Assembly (NCBI RefSeq): GCF_042477335.2
Contig: NC_091245.1
Span: forward strand, 33,304,501-33,368,500
DNA length: 64,000 nt
From: Ovis canadensis
Taxonomy: Eukaryota > Chordata > Mammalia > Artiodactyla > Bovidae
Reading direction: 5' to 3'
In this document: piece by piece, positions 9,645 through 18,904 of the stretch
Position numbering within the stretch: the stretch's first letter is position 1
Layout of the letters: every line of letters starts with the position of its first letter
The notes under the pieces: generated by a model
The model's input: only the letters and a program-made list of their open reading frames with translations
What the model was told of the DNA's origin: nothing
Database searches by the model: none
Translations under genes and position numbers: made by a program

Positions 9645-12010
9645 TCAAAAATTCACTGGAGTAAAGAGAAATGTTCTGATTGGCTGATGGTCTCTAACAC
9701 TGGTGCTCTTTCTTTACATAAGAAGGTTGAAAAGTGCGGAAGCAACAAGAGGACAAACAGAACACATGAAAGAAGACAGATGGAGAGCAGAAGAATGGCT
9801 GCCTCTCTCAGCTGGGTAGGTGGTAACTGGAGCAGCATGTGGAGTTGCCCTGAGGATGGGGGAGATGAGAGCTGGAGCAGCTCTGCAGCCTGCGGGAGGA
9901 GGGGCTGGACGTAGCCATGGACATACACACCATCTCTCCAGTTTAGTATACCACTCTTGGAAACAGGTGGGAGAACCAGCAAGGGATGAAGGGGGAAGGG
10001 GCACATGAATAAATTGAGGGAAGAGAGTGACTTCTGCTGCCAAGAATATAGCCCCAGCTTTTCACCTCTGACCACCCCAACCTCTTTCATACTTTTCCAT
10101 GCTCTGATCCTTCCACTTGAGATCACATTTCTCCTCCCCAACGCAAAAGCCGTTGCATATCACCTCCTGCATGACGCGGTTCCCGATTTTCTCCAGCACA
10201 GTTAACTGCTCATTTACTTAGTCCCAAGTATTTCTTCCAGAAGAGTTCCTCTCAGACACAACTCTTCACATTATATTAACATTAGTCTGTGGTTTACGTA
10301 GATACCCTTATTGCTCAATTCTGGGTGTTTTTCTGTTTCATCCTTGGTCTCTGCCACAGGTCCCAGTACAAATTCAGTATTTTTTTTAAAGAGACTGCAG
10401 CACAGTGGTAGACTTACATTGCCATTGTCTGTACAGCATCCTTTTCATAGCTAGCCCATTCTATGGGATTCTAGAGCAACTGTCAATCTCAATGGCATTG
10501 ACCCAGGCAGAGTAACTAGAGAGACCTTCCACAAGAAATGCTAGACAGAGGTCTTCTGTTCCAAGACCCATAACGATTTTACCTGAGACTGCCAACATTT
10601 TCTTGTATGCAGCATATATAGCACTCCCTTTGGCAGGAGTAAATATTGCTAAATGTTCACGCATTTAGAAAGAGTTTGAAATTAACAGATAAAGAGAGAG
10701 GATGAACCCTGATGAAGACATTTTAGTACCTGGATACAACTAGACCTGATATCACTCAAAACTTCCCAGTTATATGTGCCAATATATTCATCATTTTGCT
10801 GGTATTACAGTTGAATTTCTATCACTTACACTGAAAGATATCTGTACAGACTCAATCATACCATGATAATGATACCAATGACAAAGCCTCCAGTCAGAAA
10901 AAAATTACACTTGATTCTTCTGTTTAAGAAATCAGCACAGAATAAGTTCATTTTAAAACAAAGAAGTTCAAACTGTTTGACAGGGTCCAAGGTGTGTATG
11001 GAAGACTCTACGGAAATAAATTATGCAGAAATCAGAAAGCAAATGCCAGGGGCTTGGCCTGCTCCTTACTTCTTTAAAGTAACTCTCTATATTCTGTTTT
11101 ATATACTGAGATTCTATAATTCCTCTTTTTTTAGAAAGGTCCCATTGCTTTAAGAATGTGTGAATACTAAGGCATTAAAATATATCCTTAAAAACAGTGT
11201 AATATTTTCAATAAATTTTTTTCACACATAAAAGATTACTTCTCAGCTACTTGAAAATGTTGCTTACATGGAACAATTCATTCTGTAAGTGCCCTGGGGA
11301 ACTGAAGTTTTGCTAGAATTGAACAAGAGACATGAGACAAAGATGGAAGAACTCCACTACCATTCCAGGGGTCTGATGGGACATTTTGTCCCAAACCATT
11401 GCATGGCTGGAAGCAATGCCAAAAGCTTGTTCAGTGTGTTGCAAGAAGTCCATAGGTGGATAGGAATAGAAGGTTCTGCATTGGGTAGTCTTTAGAAACT
11501 GAAAAAGAGAGAAACCCTGGAAAGGAGCTGTAAAGAAAAACTTCCAAAAAGCAGCTTTTTAAACTTAGTCACATAAGTTCAAAGGCTGAGTCATGCTTGA
11601 CTTCTCTGCCTCCCTCATTTCCCATGCTTAGTCCTGCTTGCCTGAGTAATCTTCTTATAATCCTCAACCTCATTTCCTCCCCTCTACCTTCACTGACTCC
11701 AAGTCTCAGCTTTTCTTTAAGGGCAGTTCAAAGCCCTCCTCCCTCTAGGCTTTGCAGGGTCACCATGTTGAGCTTCCCAGCTCAAAAGGGACCACAGCCC
11801 TGACTTCACTGCTGCAAACCTGCCCAGGGATGAGGCTCAGCCCTTCTGTATGGCATTCCTCGTGTGCACCTCCTCTTCTCCTCCCCCTTGCCCCCAGCTC
11901 TTGTCCCACAACATGGACCTGCAGGTGTTCCTATCCCAGGATTCAGTGCCTTTGCCTGTATATCCCCTCTTCAGGTATGTGCAGTCAGGTCTCAGAATCA
12001 CTTTCCTACA
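9645..12010. other. Mostly unclassified interval
   Basis: No exon or confident repeat recognised over 2.4 kb. The minus-strand open frame across 9653-10141 (162 codons) has no recognisable domain and overlaps frames on the other strand; I regard it as chance. 11600-11990 is pyrimidine-rich with a faint L2-like texture near 11945-11985. Confidence 0.4.
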
Positions 12011-12056
12011 CCAGTGGTTCTCCAGTTTGAAAATCTGCTTTAAAAAATTACCTGGG

Positions 12057-12725
12057 AATTTAATCCTTTGTCAGTTGTTTCATGGATGAACATAGAACCT
12101 ATTATACAGAGTGAAATGAGTCAGAAAGAGAAAGATAAATATCATATTCTAATGCACATATACAGAATCTAGAAAACTGACGTGAAGTCGCTCAGTCGTG
12201 TCCGACTCTTTGCGACCCCATGGACTGTAGCCTACCAGGCTCCTCCCTCCATGGGATTCTCCAGGCAAGAGTACTGGAGTGGGTTGCCATTTCCTTCTCC
12301 AGGGGATCTTCCCGACCCAGAGATCGAACCCAGGTCTCCAGCATTCCAGGCAGACGCTTTAACCTCTGAGCCACCAGGGAACTGAAGAATTTATTTACAG
12401 GGCAGCAACAGAGAAACAGACATAGAGAACAGACTTATTGACATGGGGAGAGGTGAGGAGAGGATGAGATGTATGGAGAGAGTAACAGGGAAACTTATAT
12501 TACCATATGTAAAACACATAGCCGAGGAGAATTTGCTGTATATCTCAGGAAACTCAAACAGGGGCTCTGTATCAACCTAGAGAGATGAAATGGGGAGGGA
12601 GATGGGAGGGAGGTTCAAAAGAGAGGGGATATATGTATACCTATGGCTGAATCATGTTGAGGTTTGACAGAAAACAACCAAAGTCTGTAATATAGTTATC
12701 CTTCAATAAAAAAAATAAAAGGAAA
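12057..12725 (+). mobile_element. Artiodactyl L1 3' UTR, 5' truncated, inserted in MER5A
   Basis: L1 3' end with 'ACAGAGTGAAATGAGTCAG', a G-rich polypurine tract (12592-12610) and an A-rich tail after 'CTTCAATAAAAAAAATAAA'. It is flanked by the 15-bp perfect duplication AAAAAATTACCTGGG (12042-12056 and 12726-12740), which is MER5A sequence. It carries a later Bov-tA at 12181-12380. Confidence 0.9.
12181..12380 (-). mobile_element. Bov-tA SINE inserted in L1
   Basis: Antisense Bov-tA; the head complement ends 'GAGCCACCAGGGAACTGA', so the last few 5' bases are missing. The short repeat AACTGA (12175-12180 and 12380-12385) may be the target-site duplication. Confidence 0.9.
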
Positions 12726-12954
12726 AAAAAATTACCTGGGGATCTTGTTAAAAGGCAGATTCTGAGTCAGGAAGTCTGAGAGGAGCCTGAGATTCCACAT
12801 TCCTAACAAGCCCCCTGATGCTGCTGGTGAAGGGACCACACTTTGAGAAGCAAGATCTGCTAACAATTACAGCGGAAACCTTGCCTAAATAACCTACCCC
12901 CTCACTCACCTACACTAATAATTAAGCACACCAGATAGCCTTTGCTTGCAACCA

Positions 12955-13165
12955 GTGCTTACAATGAAAGTATTTTTCATTTAACCAGCACAACCACCCT
13001 ATGAAACAGGTTACTATTAGTATTATCACTTTCATTTTTAAAATAGGAAACTGAAGCACAGAGAGGTTTAGTAACTTACCCAGAGTCACATAGCTGATAA
13101 ATAATCAAAGCCAGCTTAAGCTCAAGCCAGGCTCTGAAGCTCACATTTGTATCCTTATCTTATGC
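12955..13165 (-). mobile_element. MIR SINE
   Basis: Antisense MIR: 'CACCCTATGAAACAGGTTAC', 'AGGAAACTGAAGCACAGAG', 'AGTAACTTACCCAGAGTCAC', then the head complement. One of the better preserved MIRs here. Confidence 0.85.
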
Positions 13166-13184
13166 TACTCTCAGAGACTCTCAA

Positions 13185-13400
13185 CTGATAGGGTCCTGCC
13201 TCTGCTTCCTCAGTGCTTTCTGCTTTGCTCCATCCCAATTCACACAACAATACACTGCAATAGACTATTTACTTGCCATGGGACAGTGAATTCCTCAAGT
13301 TAAGGCAAATGCCTCAAGTTAAGGCAAGAATTCCTCTCTGCCTTACCTGTGAATCTCAGGCATCCCCAGAAAATTCCTGGGAAAAAAGAGATGTTAATTA
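13185..13400 (+). mobile_element. L2 LINE 3' end, diverged
   Basis: Pyrimidine-rich segment with an L2-like terminal order ('TTTCTGCTTTGCTCC', 'GACAGTGAATTCCTCAAG', 'CTGCCTTACCTGTGAATC'). It contains a 16-bp direct repeat (13293-13308 and 13312-13327). Confidence 0.45.
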
Positions 13401-13499
13401 CATGTTTTAAAAAACTACTGGCCTGCATAAACATTCGCAGAATTTAGCAAATTTTCCATTTCTCTCTGACAAAGGTTACTTTCTCTTCCTCGCACTAGC

Positions 13500-13672
13500 T
13501 AACATAAGAATCACCTGGAGGGCTTGTTAAAATTTGGTTGCTGGGCCCCATCCCCAGTTTGCTTCAAGAGGTTTAGGAGGTTGCTGAAAGCCTTCTTTTC
13601 TAACAAGTTCCTAGGTGACAGTGCTGCTGCCAGGGGTCTGAGGAACACACTTTCACAACCACTGCTTCATTT
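13500..13672 (+). mobile_element. MER5A-type hAT remnant
   Basis: 'AAGAATCACCTGGAGGGC', 'TTGTTAAAATTTGG', 'GGGCCCCATCCCCAG' and a terminal 'GAACACACTTTCACAACCAC' give the MER5A order, with 'CACTGCTTC' near the end. Confidence 0.8.
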
Positions 13673-13989
13673 ACTTGTAAATTCTCAGTTTTCTTTCACA
13701 AAAGATCCTAAAGCGCTCAACAGCATGCCATATTTCAGAGACAGACTATCAAAATTCTCTGAGATCAAAGGGAATTTTTACCTCTTCTGTTTAGGAGCAT
13801 GAAAAAAGTATCAAACATCATAGCAGTTTACTAACAACCCACCCAGTAACTGGTTTTGTTTTCTATTGGAAAAAAAAGAAATCAGGTGAATTAGCAAGTG
13901 ACATTTAAAGCAGAAGTCAAAAGCAAATGTAGACTTTGGTTTTAGGTGCTCCAAAAGCAATTAAATCAGCTGTCTTGAACTGAGCCCAT

Positions 13990-14495
13990 TGCTGCTGTTC
14001 AGTCCCTAAGTCATGTCTGAATCTTCACGGCACCATGGACTGCAGCACGCCACATACCCCGTCCTTCACTATCTCCCAGGGTTTGCTAAAACTCACGTCT
14101 GTTGAGTCAGTGATGCCATCCAACCATTTCATCTTCTGTCACCCTCTTCTCCTCCTGCCTTCAACTTTTCCCAGCATCAGACAGTGTTCTACTGAGTCAA
14201 CTCTTTCCAACAGGTAACCAAAGTATTGCAGCTGCAGCTTCAGAATCAGTCCTTCCAATGAATTTTCAGGGTTGACTTCCTTTAGAATTGACTGGTTTGA
14301 TCTCCTTGCTCTCCAAGGGACTCTCAAGAGTCTTCCCCAACCCCACAGTTCAAAAGTATCAATTCTTCAGCACTCAGCCTTCTTTATCATACAACTCTCA
14401 CATCCATAAAATGACTACTGGAAAAACCATAGCTTTGACTGTATGGAACTTTGTCAGCAAAGTGATGTCTCTGCTTTTTAATATGTTGTCTAGGT
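13990..14495 (-). mobile_element. BovB LINE 3' end, older diverged copy
   Basis: Antisense BovB from its 3' end ('GCTGCTGTTCAGTCCC', like the GTTGTTCAG-ended subfamily) to the RT C-terminal segment ('TGTCTCTGCTTTTTAATATG'). More diverged than the copies at 45, 50 and 59 kb. Confidence 0.88.
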
Positions 14496-14695
14496 TTGTC
14501 CATACGAATGAGAAATATATAGCCTTGTGAATAGCCGGAAAAGAATATTGCAGACAGAGAGAATCACAAAGGTTAACACCCTGATATCAGAAGGAGCTCA
14601 GTCAAAGCCAGGGTGCCAGGAGCACAGGCATGAGATGGGCTTTGTATCGCACCGGGAGATTCTGAATTGTATTCTCAGTATAATAGGAAGAAACT

Positions 14696-14830
14696 GCTGC
14701 TGCTGCTGCTGCTAAGTTGCTTCAGTTGTGTCCGACTCTGTGCGACCCCAGAGATGGCAGCCCACCAGGCTCCCCCATCCCTGGGATTCTTCAGGCAAGA
14801 ACACTGGAGTGGGTTGCTATTTCCTTCTCC
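14696..14830 (-). mobile_element. Bov-A SINE monomer
   Basis: A single Bov-A unit in antisense with a GCT-repeat tail complement beginning at 14692. It is flanked by an 11-bp perfect target-site duplication, AGGAAGAAACT (14685-14695 and 14831-14841), showing that a monomer inserted on its own. Confidence 0.92.
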
Positions 14831-14841
14831 AGGAAGAAACT

Positions 14842-15066
14842 AGGGCTTCCATAATGGCTCATCTGGTAAAGAATCTGCCTGCAATGTGGGAGACCTGGAT
14901 TTGCTCCCTGGGTTTTATCCCTGGGTTGGGAAGATCTCCTAGAGGAGAGCATGGCAACCCACTCCAGTATTCTTGCCAGGAGAATCCCCATGGACAGAGG
15001 AACCTGGTGAGCTACAGCCCATGGGGTCTCAAAAAGTTGGATATGACTGAGCAACTAAGCGCAACA
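14842..15066 (+). mobile_element. Bov-tA SINE
   Basis: Sense copy from 'AGGGCTTCCATAATGGC' to 'CTGAGCAACTAAGCGCAAC'. A small internal duplication repeats 'CCCTGGGTT' (14909-14917 and 14929-14937) in the B-box region, disrupting the pol III promoter. Confidence 0.92.
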
Positions 15067-15233
15067 GAGGGATTTCAGCAGAAGTGTCATATCTCATTTG
15101 CATTTGAAAAAGGTCACTCTGGCTGTCCTGTGGAGAAAGGTTTGTAAGGGGCAACAGCAAAAGGAAAAGGATGAGTTAATTTCTCCATGCACTGGGCTAC
15201 CTGAAACACTTAACAGCTGGTAGGGGGGTGGAT

Positions 15234-15494
15234 CGGAGAAGGCAATGGCACCTCACTCCAGCACTCTTGCCTGGAAAATCCCATGGATGGAGGAGCCTGG
15301 TGGGCTGCAGTCCATGGGGTTGCGAAGAGTCGGACATGACTGAGCGACTTCACTTTCACTTTTCACTTTCATGCATTGGAGAAGGAAATGGCAACCCACT
15401 CCAGTGTTCTTGCCTGGAGAATCCCAGGGACGGGGGAGCCTGGTGGGCTGCCGTCTAAGGGGTCGCACAGAGTCGGACACGATTGAAGTGACTT
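15234..15494 (+). mobile_element. Bov-A2 SINE
   Basis: Sense dimer of two Bov-A units with the 'CACTTTCATGCATTGG' linker, ending 'GAAGTGACTT' immediately before the (AGC)n tail. Imperfect flanking repeats, GGGGGTGGAT (15224-15233) and GGGGGATGGAT (15562-15572), are the likely target-site duplication. Confidence 0.93.

Positions 15495-15562
<68 letters not shown>
15495..15562 (+). repeat. (AGC)n microsatellite, about 22.7 uninterrupted units
   Basis: A pure AGC/CAG run of 68 bases forming the 3' tail of the Bov-A2. Much longer than the (AGC)5-6 tails on other Bov-A units here, so it has expanded since insertion and is likely polymorphic. Confidence 0.97.
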
Positions 15563-15563
<1 letters not shown>

Positions 15564-15944
15564 GGGATGGATAGGAGCAGGGAGAGGTTTATCAGTTGTA
15601 CCAATTTAAAGTTGATGCCAATATAAAACTTCACAGCCTGATCAGATAATCCACTTGTACTGCACTATTTAAGTACAACATACTAAACTGGTCTAGGCTA
15701 GTTGTAGCAAAGTGTTGCAAATGCAAGCCTTCAATTTGCTAGAAAAGTCCATAGAAGATTTTCTTTTTAGAATATTCTCAACAGAATGGCTGTGTATAAT
15801 CCCCAGAAGGGCAGATTTAAAGAATATAGTGACCCTTCGAGAGCTGAAAAAGCAGATAGTGAAATGCTATTTTCTTTTCTTACAAAATAAGTCTTTTTCA
15901 AATTATAATGAAATTCAAATCCATGGATGACCATCAGTAACAAT

Positions 15945-16530
15945 GGTCAGCACTTACATAGTGCCCACACACCAAGCCCTATTGTCCTAAATGATTATGC
16001 ATATTTACTCATTCAAATCACCCATGAAGTAGCCACTGTGCTGTGCTGTGCTTAGTCGCTCAGTTGTGTCTGACTTGGCAACCCCGTGGACTGTAGCCCA
16101 CCAGGATCTTCTGTCATGGGGATTCTCCAGGCAAGAACACTAGAAATGGGTTGCCATCCCTCCTCCAGGGGATCTTCCCAACTCAGGGATCTAACCGAGG
16201 TCTCCTGCATTGCAGGTGGATTCTTTACTGTCTGAGCCACCAGAGAAGCCCAAGGATACTGGAGTGGGTAGTCTACCCTTTCTCTAGGGGAACTTCCGAT
16301 CCAGGAATCAAACCGGGGTCTCCTGCATTGCAAGCTTATTCTTTACCAGCTCGGCCACCCAGGAAACCAGAAGTAGCCACTATGACTCCATTATTCTCAT
16401 CTGATAGATGAGGAAGCTGAGGCATAAAAAGGGTAAGTAATTTGCCCAAGATCACACAGCTGGTAACTACTGAAACTGAGGCTTGACACCAGACCTTCTA
16501 GCTCCAAAGTTGTGGCTCTAGAGTGTTAGC
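15945..16530 (-). mobile_element. MIR SINE split by a Bov-tA-derived insertion
   Basis: Antisense MIR in two parts, 15945-16037 and 16370-16530 ('GATAGATGAGGAAGCTGAGG', 'TTTGCCCAAGATCACACAGC'). The parts rejoin across the 12-bp duplication GAAGTAGCCACT. Confidence 0.85.
16038..16369 (-). mobile_element. Composite Bov-tA with an extra head unit
   Basis: A complete antisense Bov-tA (16038-16250) is followed directly by a second, partial tRNA-derived segment (about 16252-16369, 'GGTCTCCTGCATTGCAAGC'). Both lie inside one perfect 12-bp target-site duplication (16026-16037 and 16370-16381), so the composite was inserted as one unit. It may belong to a larger Bov-tA subfamily. Confidence 0.88.
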
Positions 16531-17049
16531 CATCATACTATTGCTTCCAGAGAATTTTCAATATGAGACATGTTTACTTATTGAGAGAAGGAGGCCCCAC
16601 TTTTTAAATTCTGTTGTATCCCTAGCATAATGTCTGACACAGAATAATCTGTCTCTGAGGATGAGCTGAACCTGGATACTGATCTTCACTGCCCCCTATA
16701 ATGGAGTAAGAAAAAACACCAAGTCAGAGGCAGGAACTGAGTTCTAAGATAATCTCCTCATGCCAATGACATACAAACACAAAAATGCATGCTGATGTTG
16801 TTGAAACACTGCAGAATCTCAACAAAATTACATGTAACTTTAGATACTGTGGAAGAGATACCCAAACTCAGTTTTTCTAAAATAAGGGAAAGAAATTTCC
16901 AGAGGAAAGCATGCATGTAGCTGCACCAACTATTGTCCCCCAAACATGGTGGGTGTTGAGCGAACTAAGCCCCTGGCTGGCATCACAGATGAGGCCTAAC
17001 TCACAATGGTATTGCCAGAGCCAAGGAGAGTACCTGGCATAAAATCGGT

Positions 17050-17417
17050 TCTGCTCTGCTGCGTTGCTAAGTCATACTTGATTCTTCGTGACCACAGGGA
17101 CTGCAGTATCCCAGGCTTCCCTGTCCTTCACTATCTCCTGGAGTCTGTCAGATTCACGTCCATTGAGTTGGTAATGCTATCTAACCATCTGTCATCCCCT
17201 TCTCCTTTTGCCTTCCGTCTTTCTCTGCATCAGGGACTTTTCCAAAGTGTTGGCTCTTCACATCAGGTGGCCAAAGTATTTGAGCTTCAGCTTCAGTATC
17301 AGTTCTTCCAATGAATATTCAGGGTTGATTTCCTTTAGGATTGACTGGTTTGAATGCCTTGCTGCCCACGGGACTCTCAAGAGTCTACTCTAGCACCACA
17401 GTTCAAAAGCATCAATA
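17050..17417 (-). mobile_element. BovB LINE 3' end, older copy
   Basis: Antisense BovB terminal segment from 'GCTAAGTCATACTTGATTC' to 'CCACAGTTCAAAAGCATCAA'. 3' end intact, 5' truncated, moderately diverged. Confidence 0.9.
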
Positions 17418-17464
17418 TGTGGGATAAAACTGGCTGAGTGAGATGGGCAGATCCCTTGAGGTCC

Positions 17465-17690
17465 CTGCTATGTTTGCTGTGTGACCTTGGTCATGTAACT
17501 TTCCTTCATGGGCCTCAGTTTATCTGTGTGTAAACCAAGGATGATAATATCTACTCTGTGCTTTGCCATGCATATGAGGGAAGGGGAAAGATGGAAATAA
17601 AGATCTTAGATCAGCACTTAACTCAGTAAGTGGTAACTGCTGCTAATATGATTATTACTACTGCTACTGCTATTATTATTACATGCTTAT
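17465..17690 (+). mobile_element. MIR SINE
   Basis: Sense MIR: 'TGTGTGACCTTGGTCATG', 'GGGCCTCAGTTTATCTGTG', 'GGATGATAATATCTACTC', then a tail ending in an AT-rich triplet run (17628-17690). Confidence 0.8.
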
Positions 17691-17851
17691 AGACTTGAAA
17701 ATTGGCAGTAAGGCCAAACAACCTAGGAAAAAAGCCTTAACAAAAAGCATGATTGCAGTCTAGCTTTTGAGACATATCTTACAGGAAATATATTCTTTGT
17801 TAGTAAACATAAAATATTAGTCCAGAATGACTTGAGACATCTGAGAGATAT

Positions 17852-18098
17852 TTCAGTAGAGTGGTTAAAGGTATAGACCCTGGACCAAACCCCAGCTTCA
17901 CCACTTACTAACTATGTGACCCTGAGCAAGTTACTTAACATCTCCAGTCCACTCTCATCAGTAAGCTGAGAGTGTTCATAATAACCTGCTTCACGGAATT
18001 ATCATGAGTGTTGAATAAGATAGAATACATAAAGCATTTAGACATTCCTGATAGGATGTGAGCGCTCGGTTAAGTGTTAACTATCTATGATTATCACC
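17852..18098 (+). mobile_element. MIR SINE, near full length
   Basis: Sense MIR from 'AGTAGAGTGGTTAAAGG' through 'CTATGTGACCCTGAGCAAG' and 'TTACTTAACATCTCC' to the 'GTGAGCGCTCGGTTAAGTG' tail. The tRNA-like head is still recognisable. Confidence 0.9.
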
Positions 18099-18104
18099 TT
18101 GTTG

Positions 18105-18903
18105 TTTTCACTGTGTGGGTATTTAACACAAAATCAGGAAACTAGTGACAAGACGAGATGCTGGGCTCCTGCCTTGCGTCTGCCTGTGGCTCACGGGGAA
18201 ACAAACGCCAAAGAAAAGCAAGACAGTGCCGTTCTCATTATATCACAGCACTGAGGCAGTTCAGAGAGGCTGTGTGGCCATCCTAATAGGTACAGGCTGG
18301 CTATTTAATGACTTACAAAGACGACAAGAAAGAGGAACAGTTATTTGATGCCCAAACGTTACAGAAAATAAAAGAGAAGGTTGGGGTGCGTAAAAAGTAT
18401 TGTTCCATTCCTCAGGGCAATTAGCGTATTCAGGACATACAGCTGGCAAATCCAGAAACCGCTTTTTCTCTTCTATCAAAGGATAATATATATTTTCACC
18501 TTCAGAAAGGTTAGGTAATTATAAATGTATTCTCCTTACTCATAATATTTTAAGCAAGTAATTGTTGCCCATGGGAACATGTTTAATTATTTCTGATGAA
18601 CAGTTGTGGCACAGAACCACGAGAACATGACAGGCAGAGCGTGGAAATCGCGGCCCAGTTCTTAATTGTGTGGGAATCTTGTCTTTTCATCATGGAAAAA
18701 AGAATCCCATATTGATTTTTCTCTCAATTGATTTCACAAAATTTTCAGTTTAGCAACACTGAGTCTCTCCAATTATAGCATCTTCTCGATTCCCTGGGTG
18801 AAAGGCTGCCACAGGCCTTTCTGATAGAAACCTCACACTGCCCAGCAAGCACCCTTTCCTGGACACTAGAGTCTCATAACTGTTCCCCCTCCTCACCTGG
18901 GCC
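18105..18903. other. Repeat-poor interval
   Basis: No gene or confident repeat. 18460-18700 is non-repetitive, with TTTAATTATTTC and TAATTGT cores, and is a weak candidate for conserved non-coding DNA. Confidence 0.4.
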
Positions 18904-18904
18904 A

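Larger units (their letters stand above)
12012..12860 (+). mobile_element. MER5A remnant split by an L1
   Basis: Left part 12012-12056 ('CAGTGGTTCTCCAGTTTGAA'), right part 12726-12860 ('TGGGGATCTTGTTAAAAGG', then 'CACACTTTGAGAAGCAAG'). The two parts rejoin exactly when the intervening L1 and one copy of its target-site duplication are removed. Confidence 0.85.
14525..15175 (-). mobile_element. L2 LINE fragment split by two SINEs
   Basis: The plus strand matches antisense L2 ('GAATTGTATTCTCAGTATAA'; then, beyond the SINEs, 'AGGTCACTCTGGCTGTCCTG' and 'GGAGAAAGGTTTGTAAGGGG'). The Bov-A and Bov-tA at 14696-15066 are later insertions. Confidence 0.55.

Noticed and set aside
9653..10141. 162-codon open frame on the minus strand
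   Set aside because: No recognised domain or family. It overlaps other frames on both strands and has leucine-rich low-complexity stretches; no splice or promoter context supports it.
15235..15562. Regularly spaced repeats that might suggest a CRISPR-like array
   Set aside because: The spacing is the Bov-A2 dimer plus an (AGC) microsatellite. There are no spacers, and the genome is mammalian.
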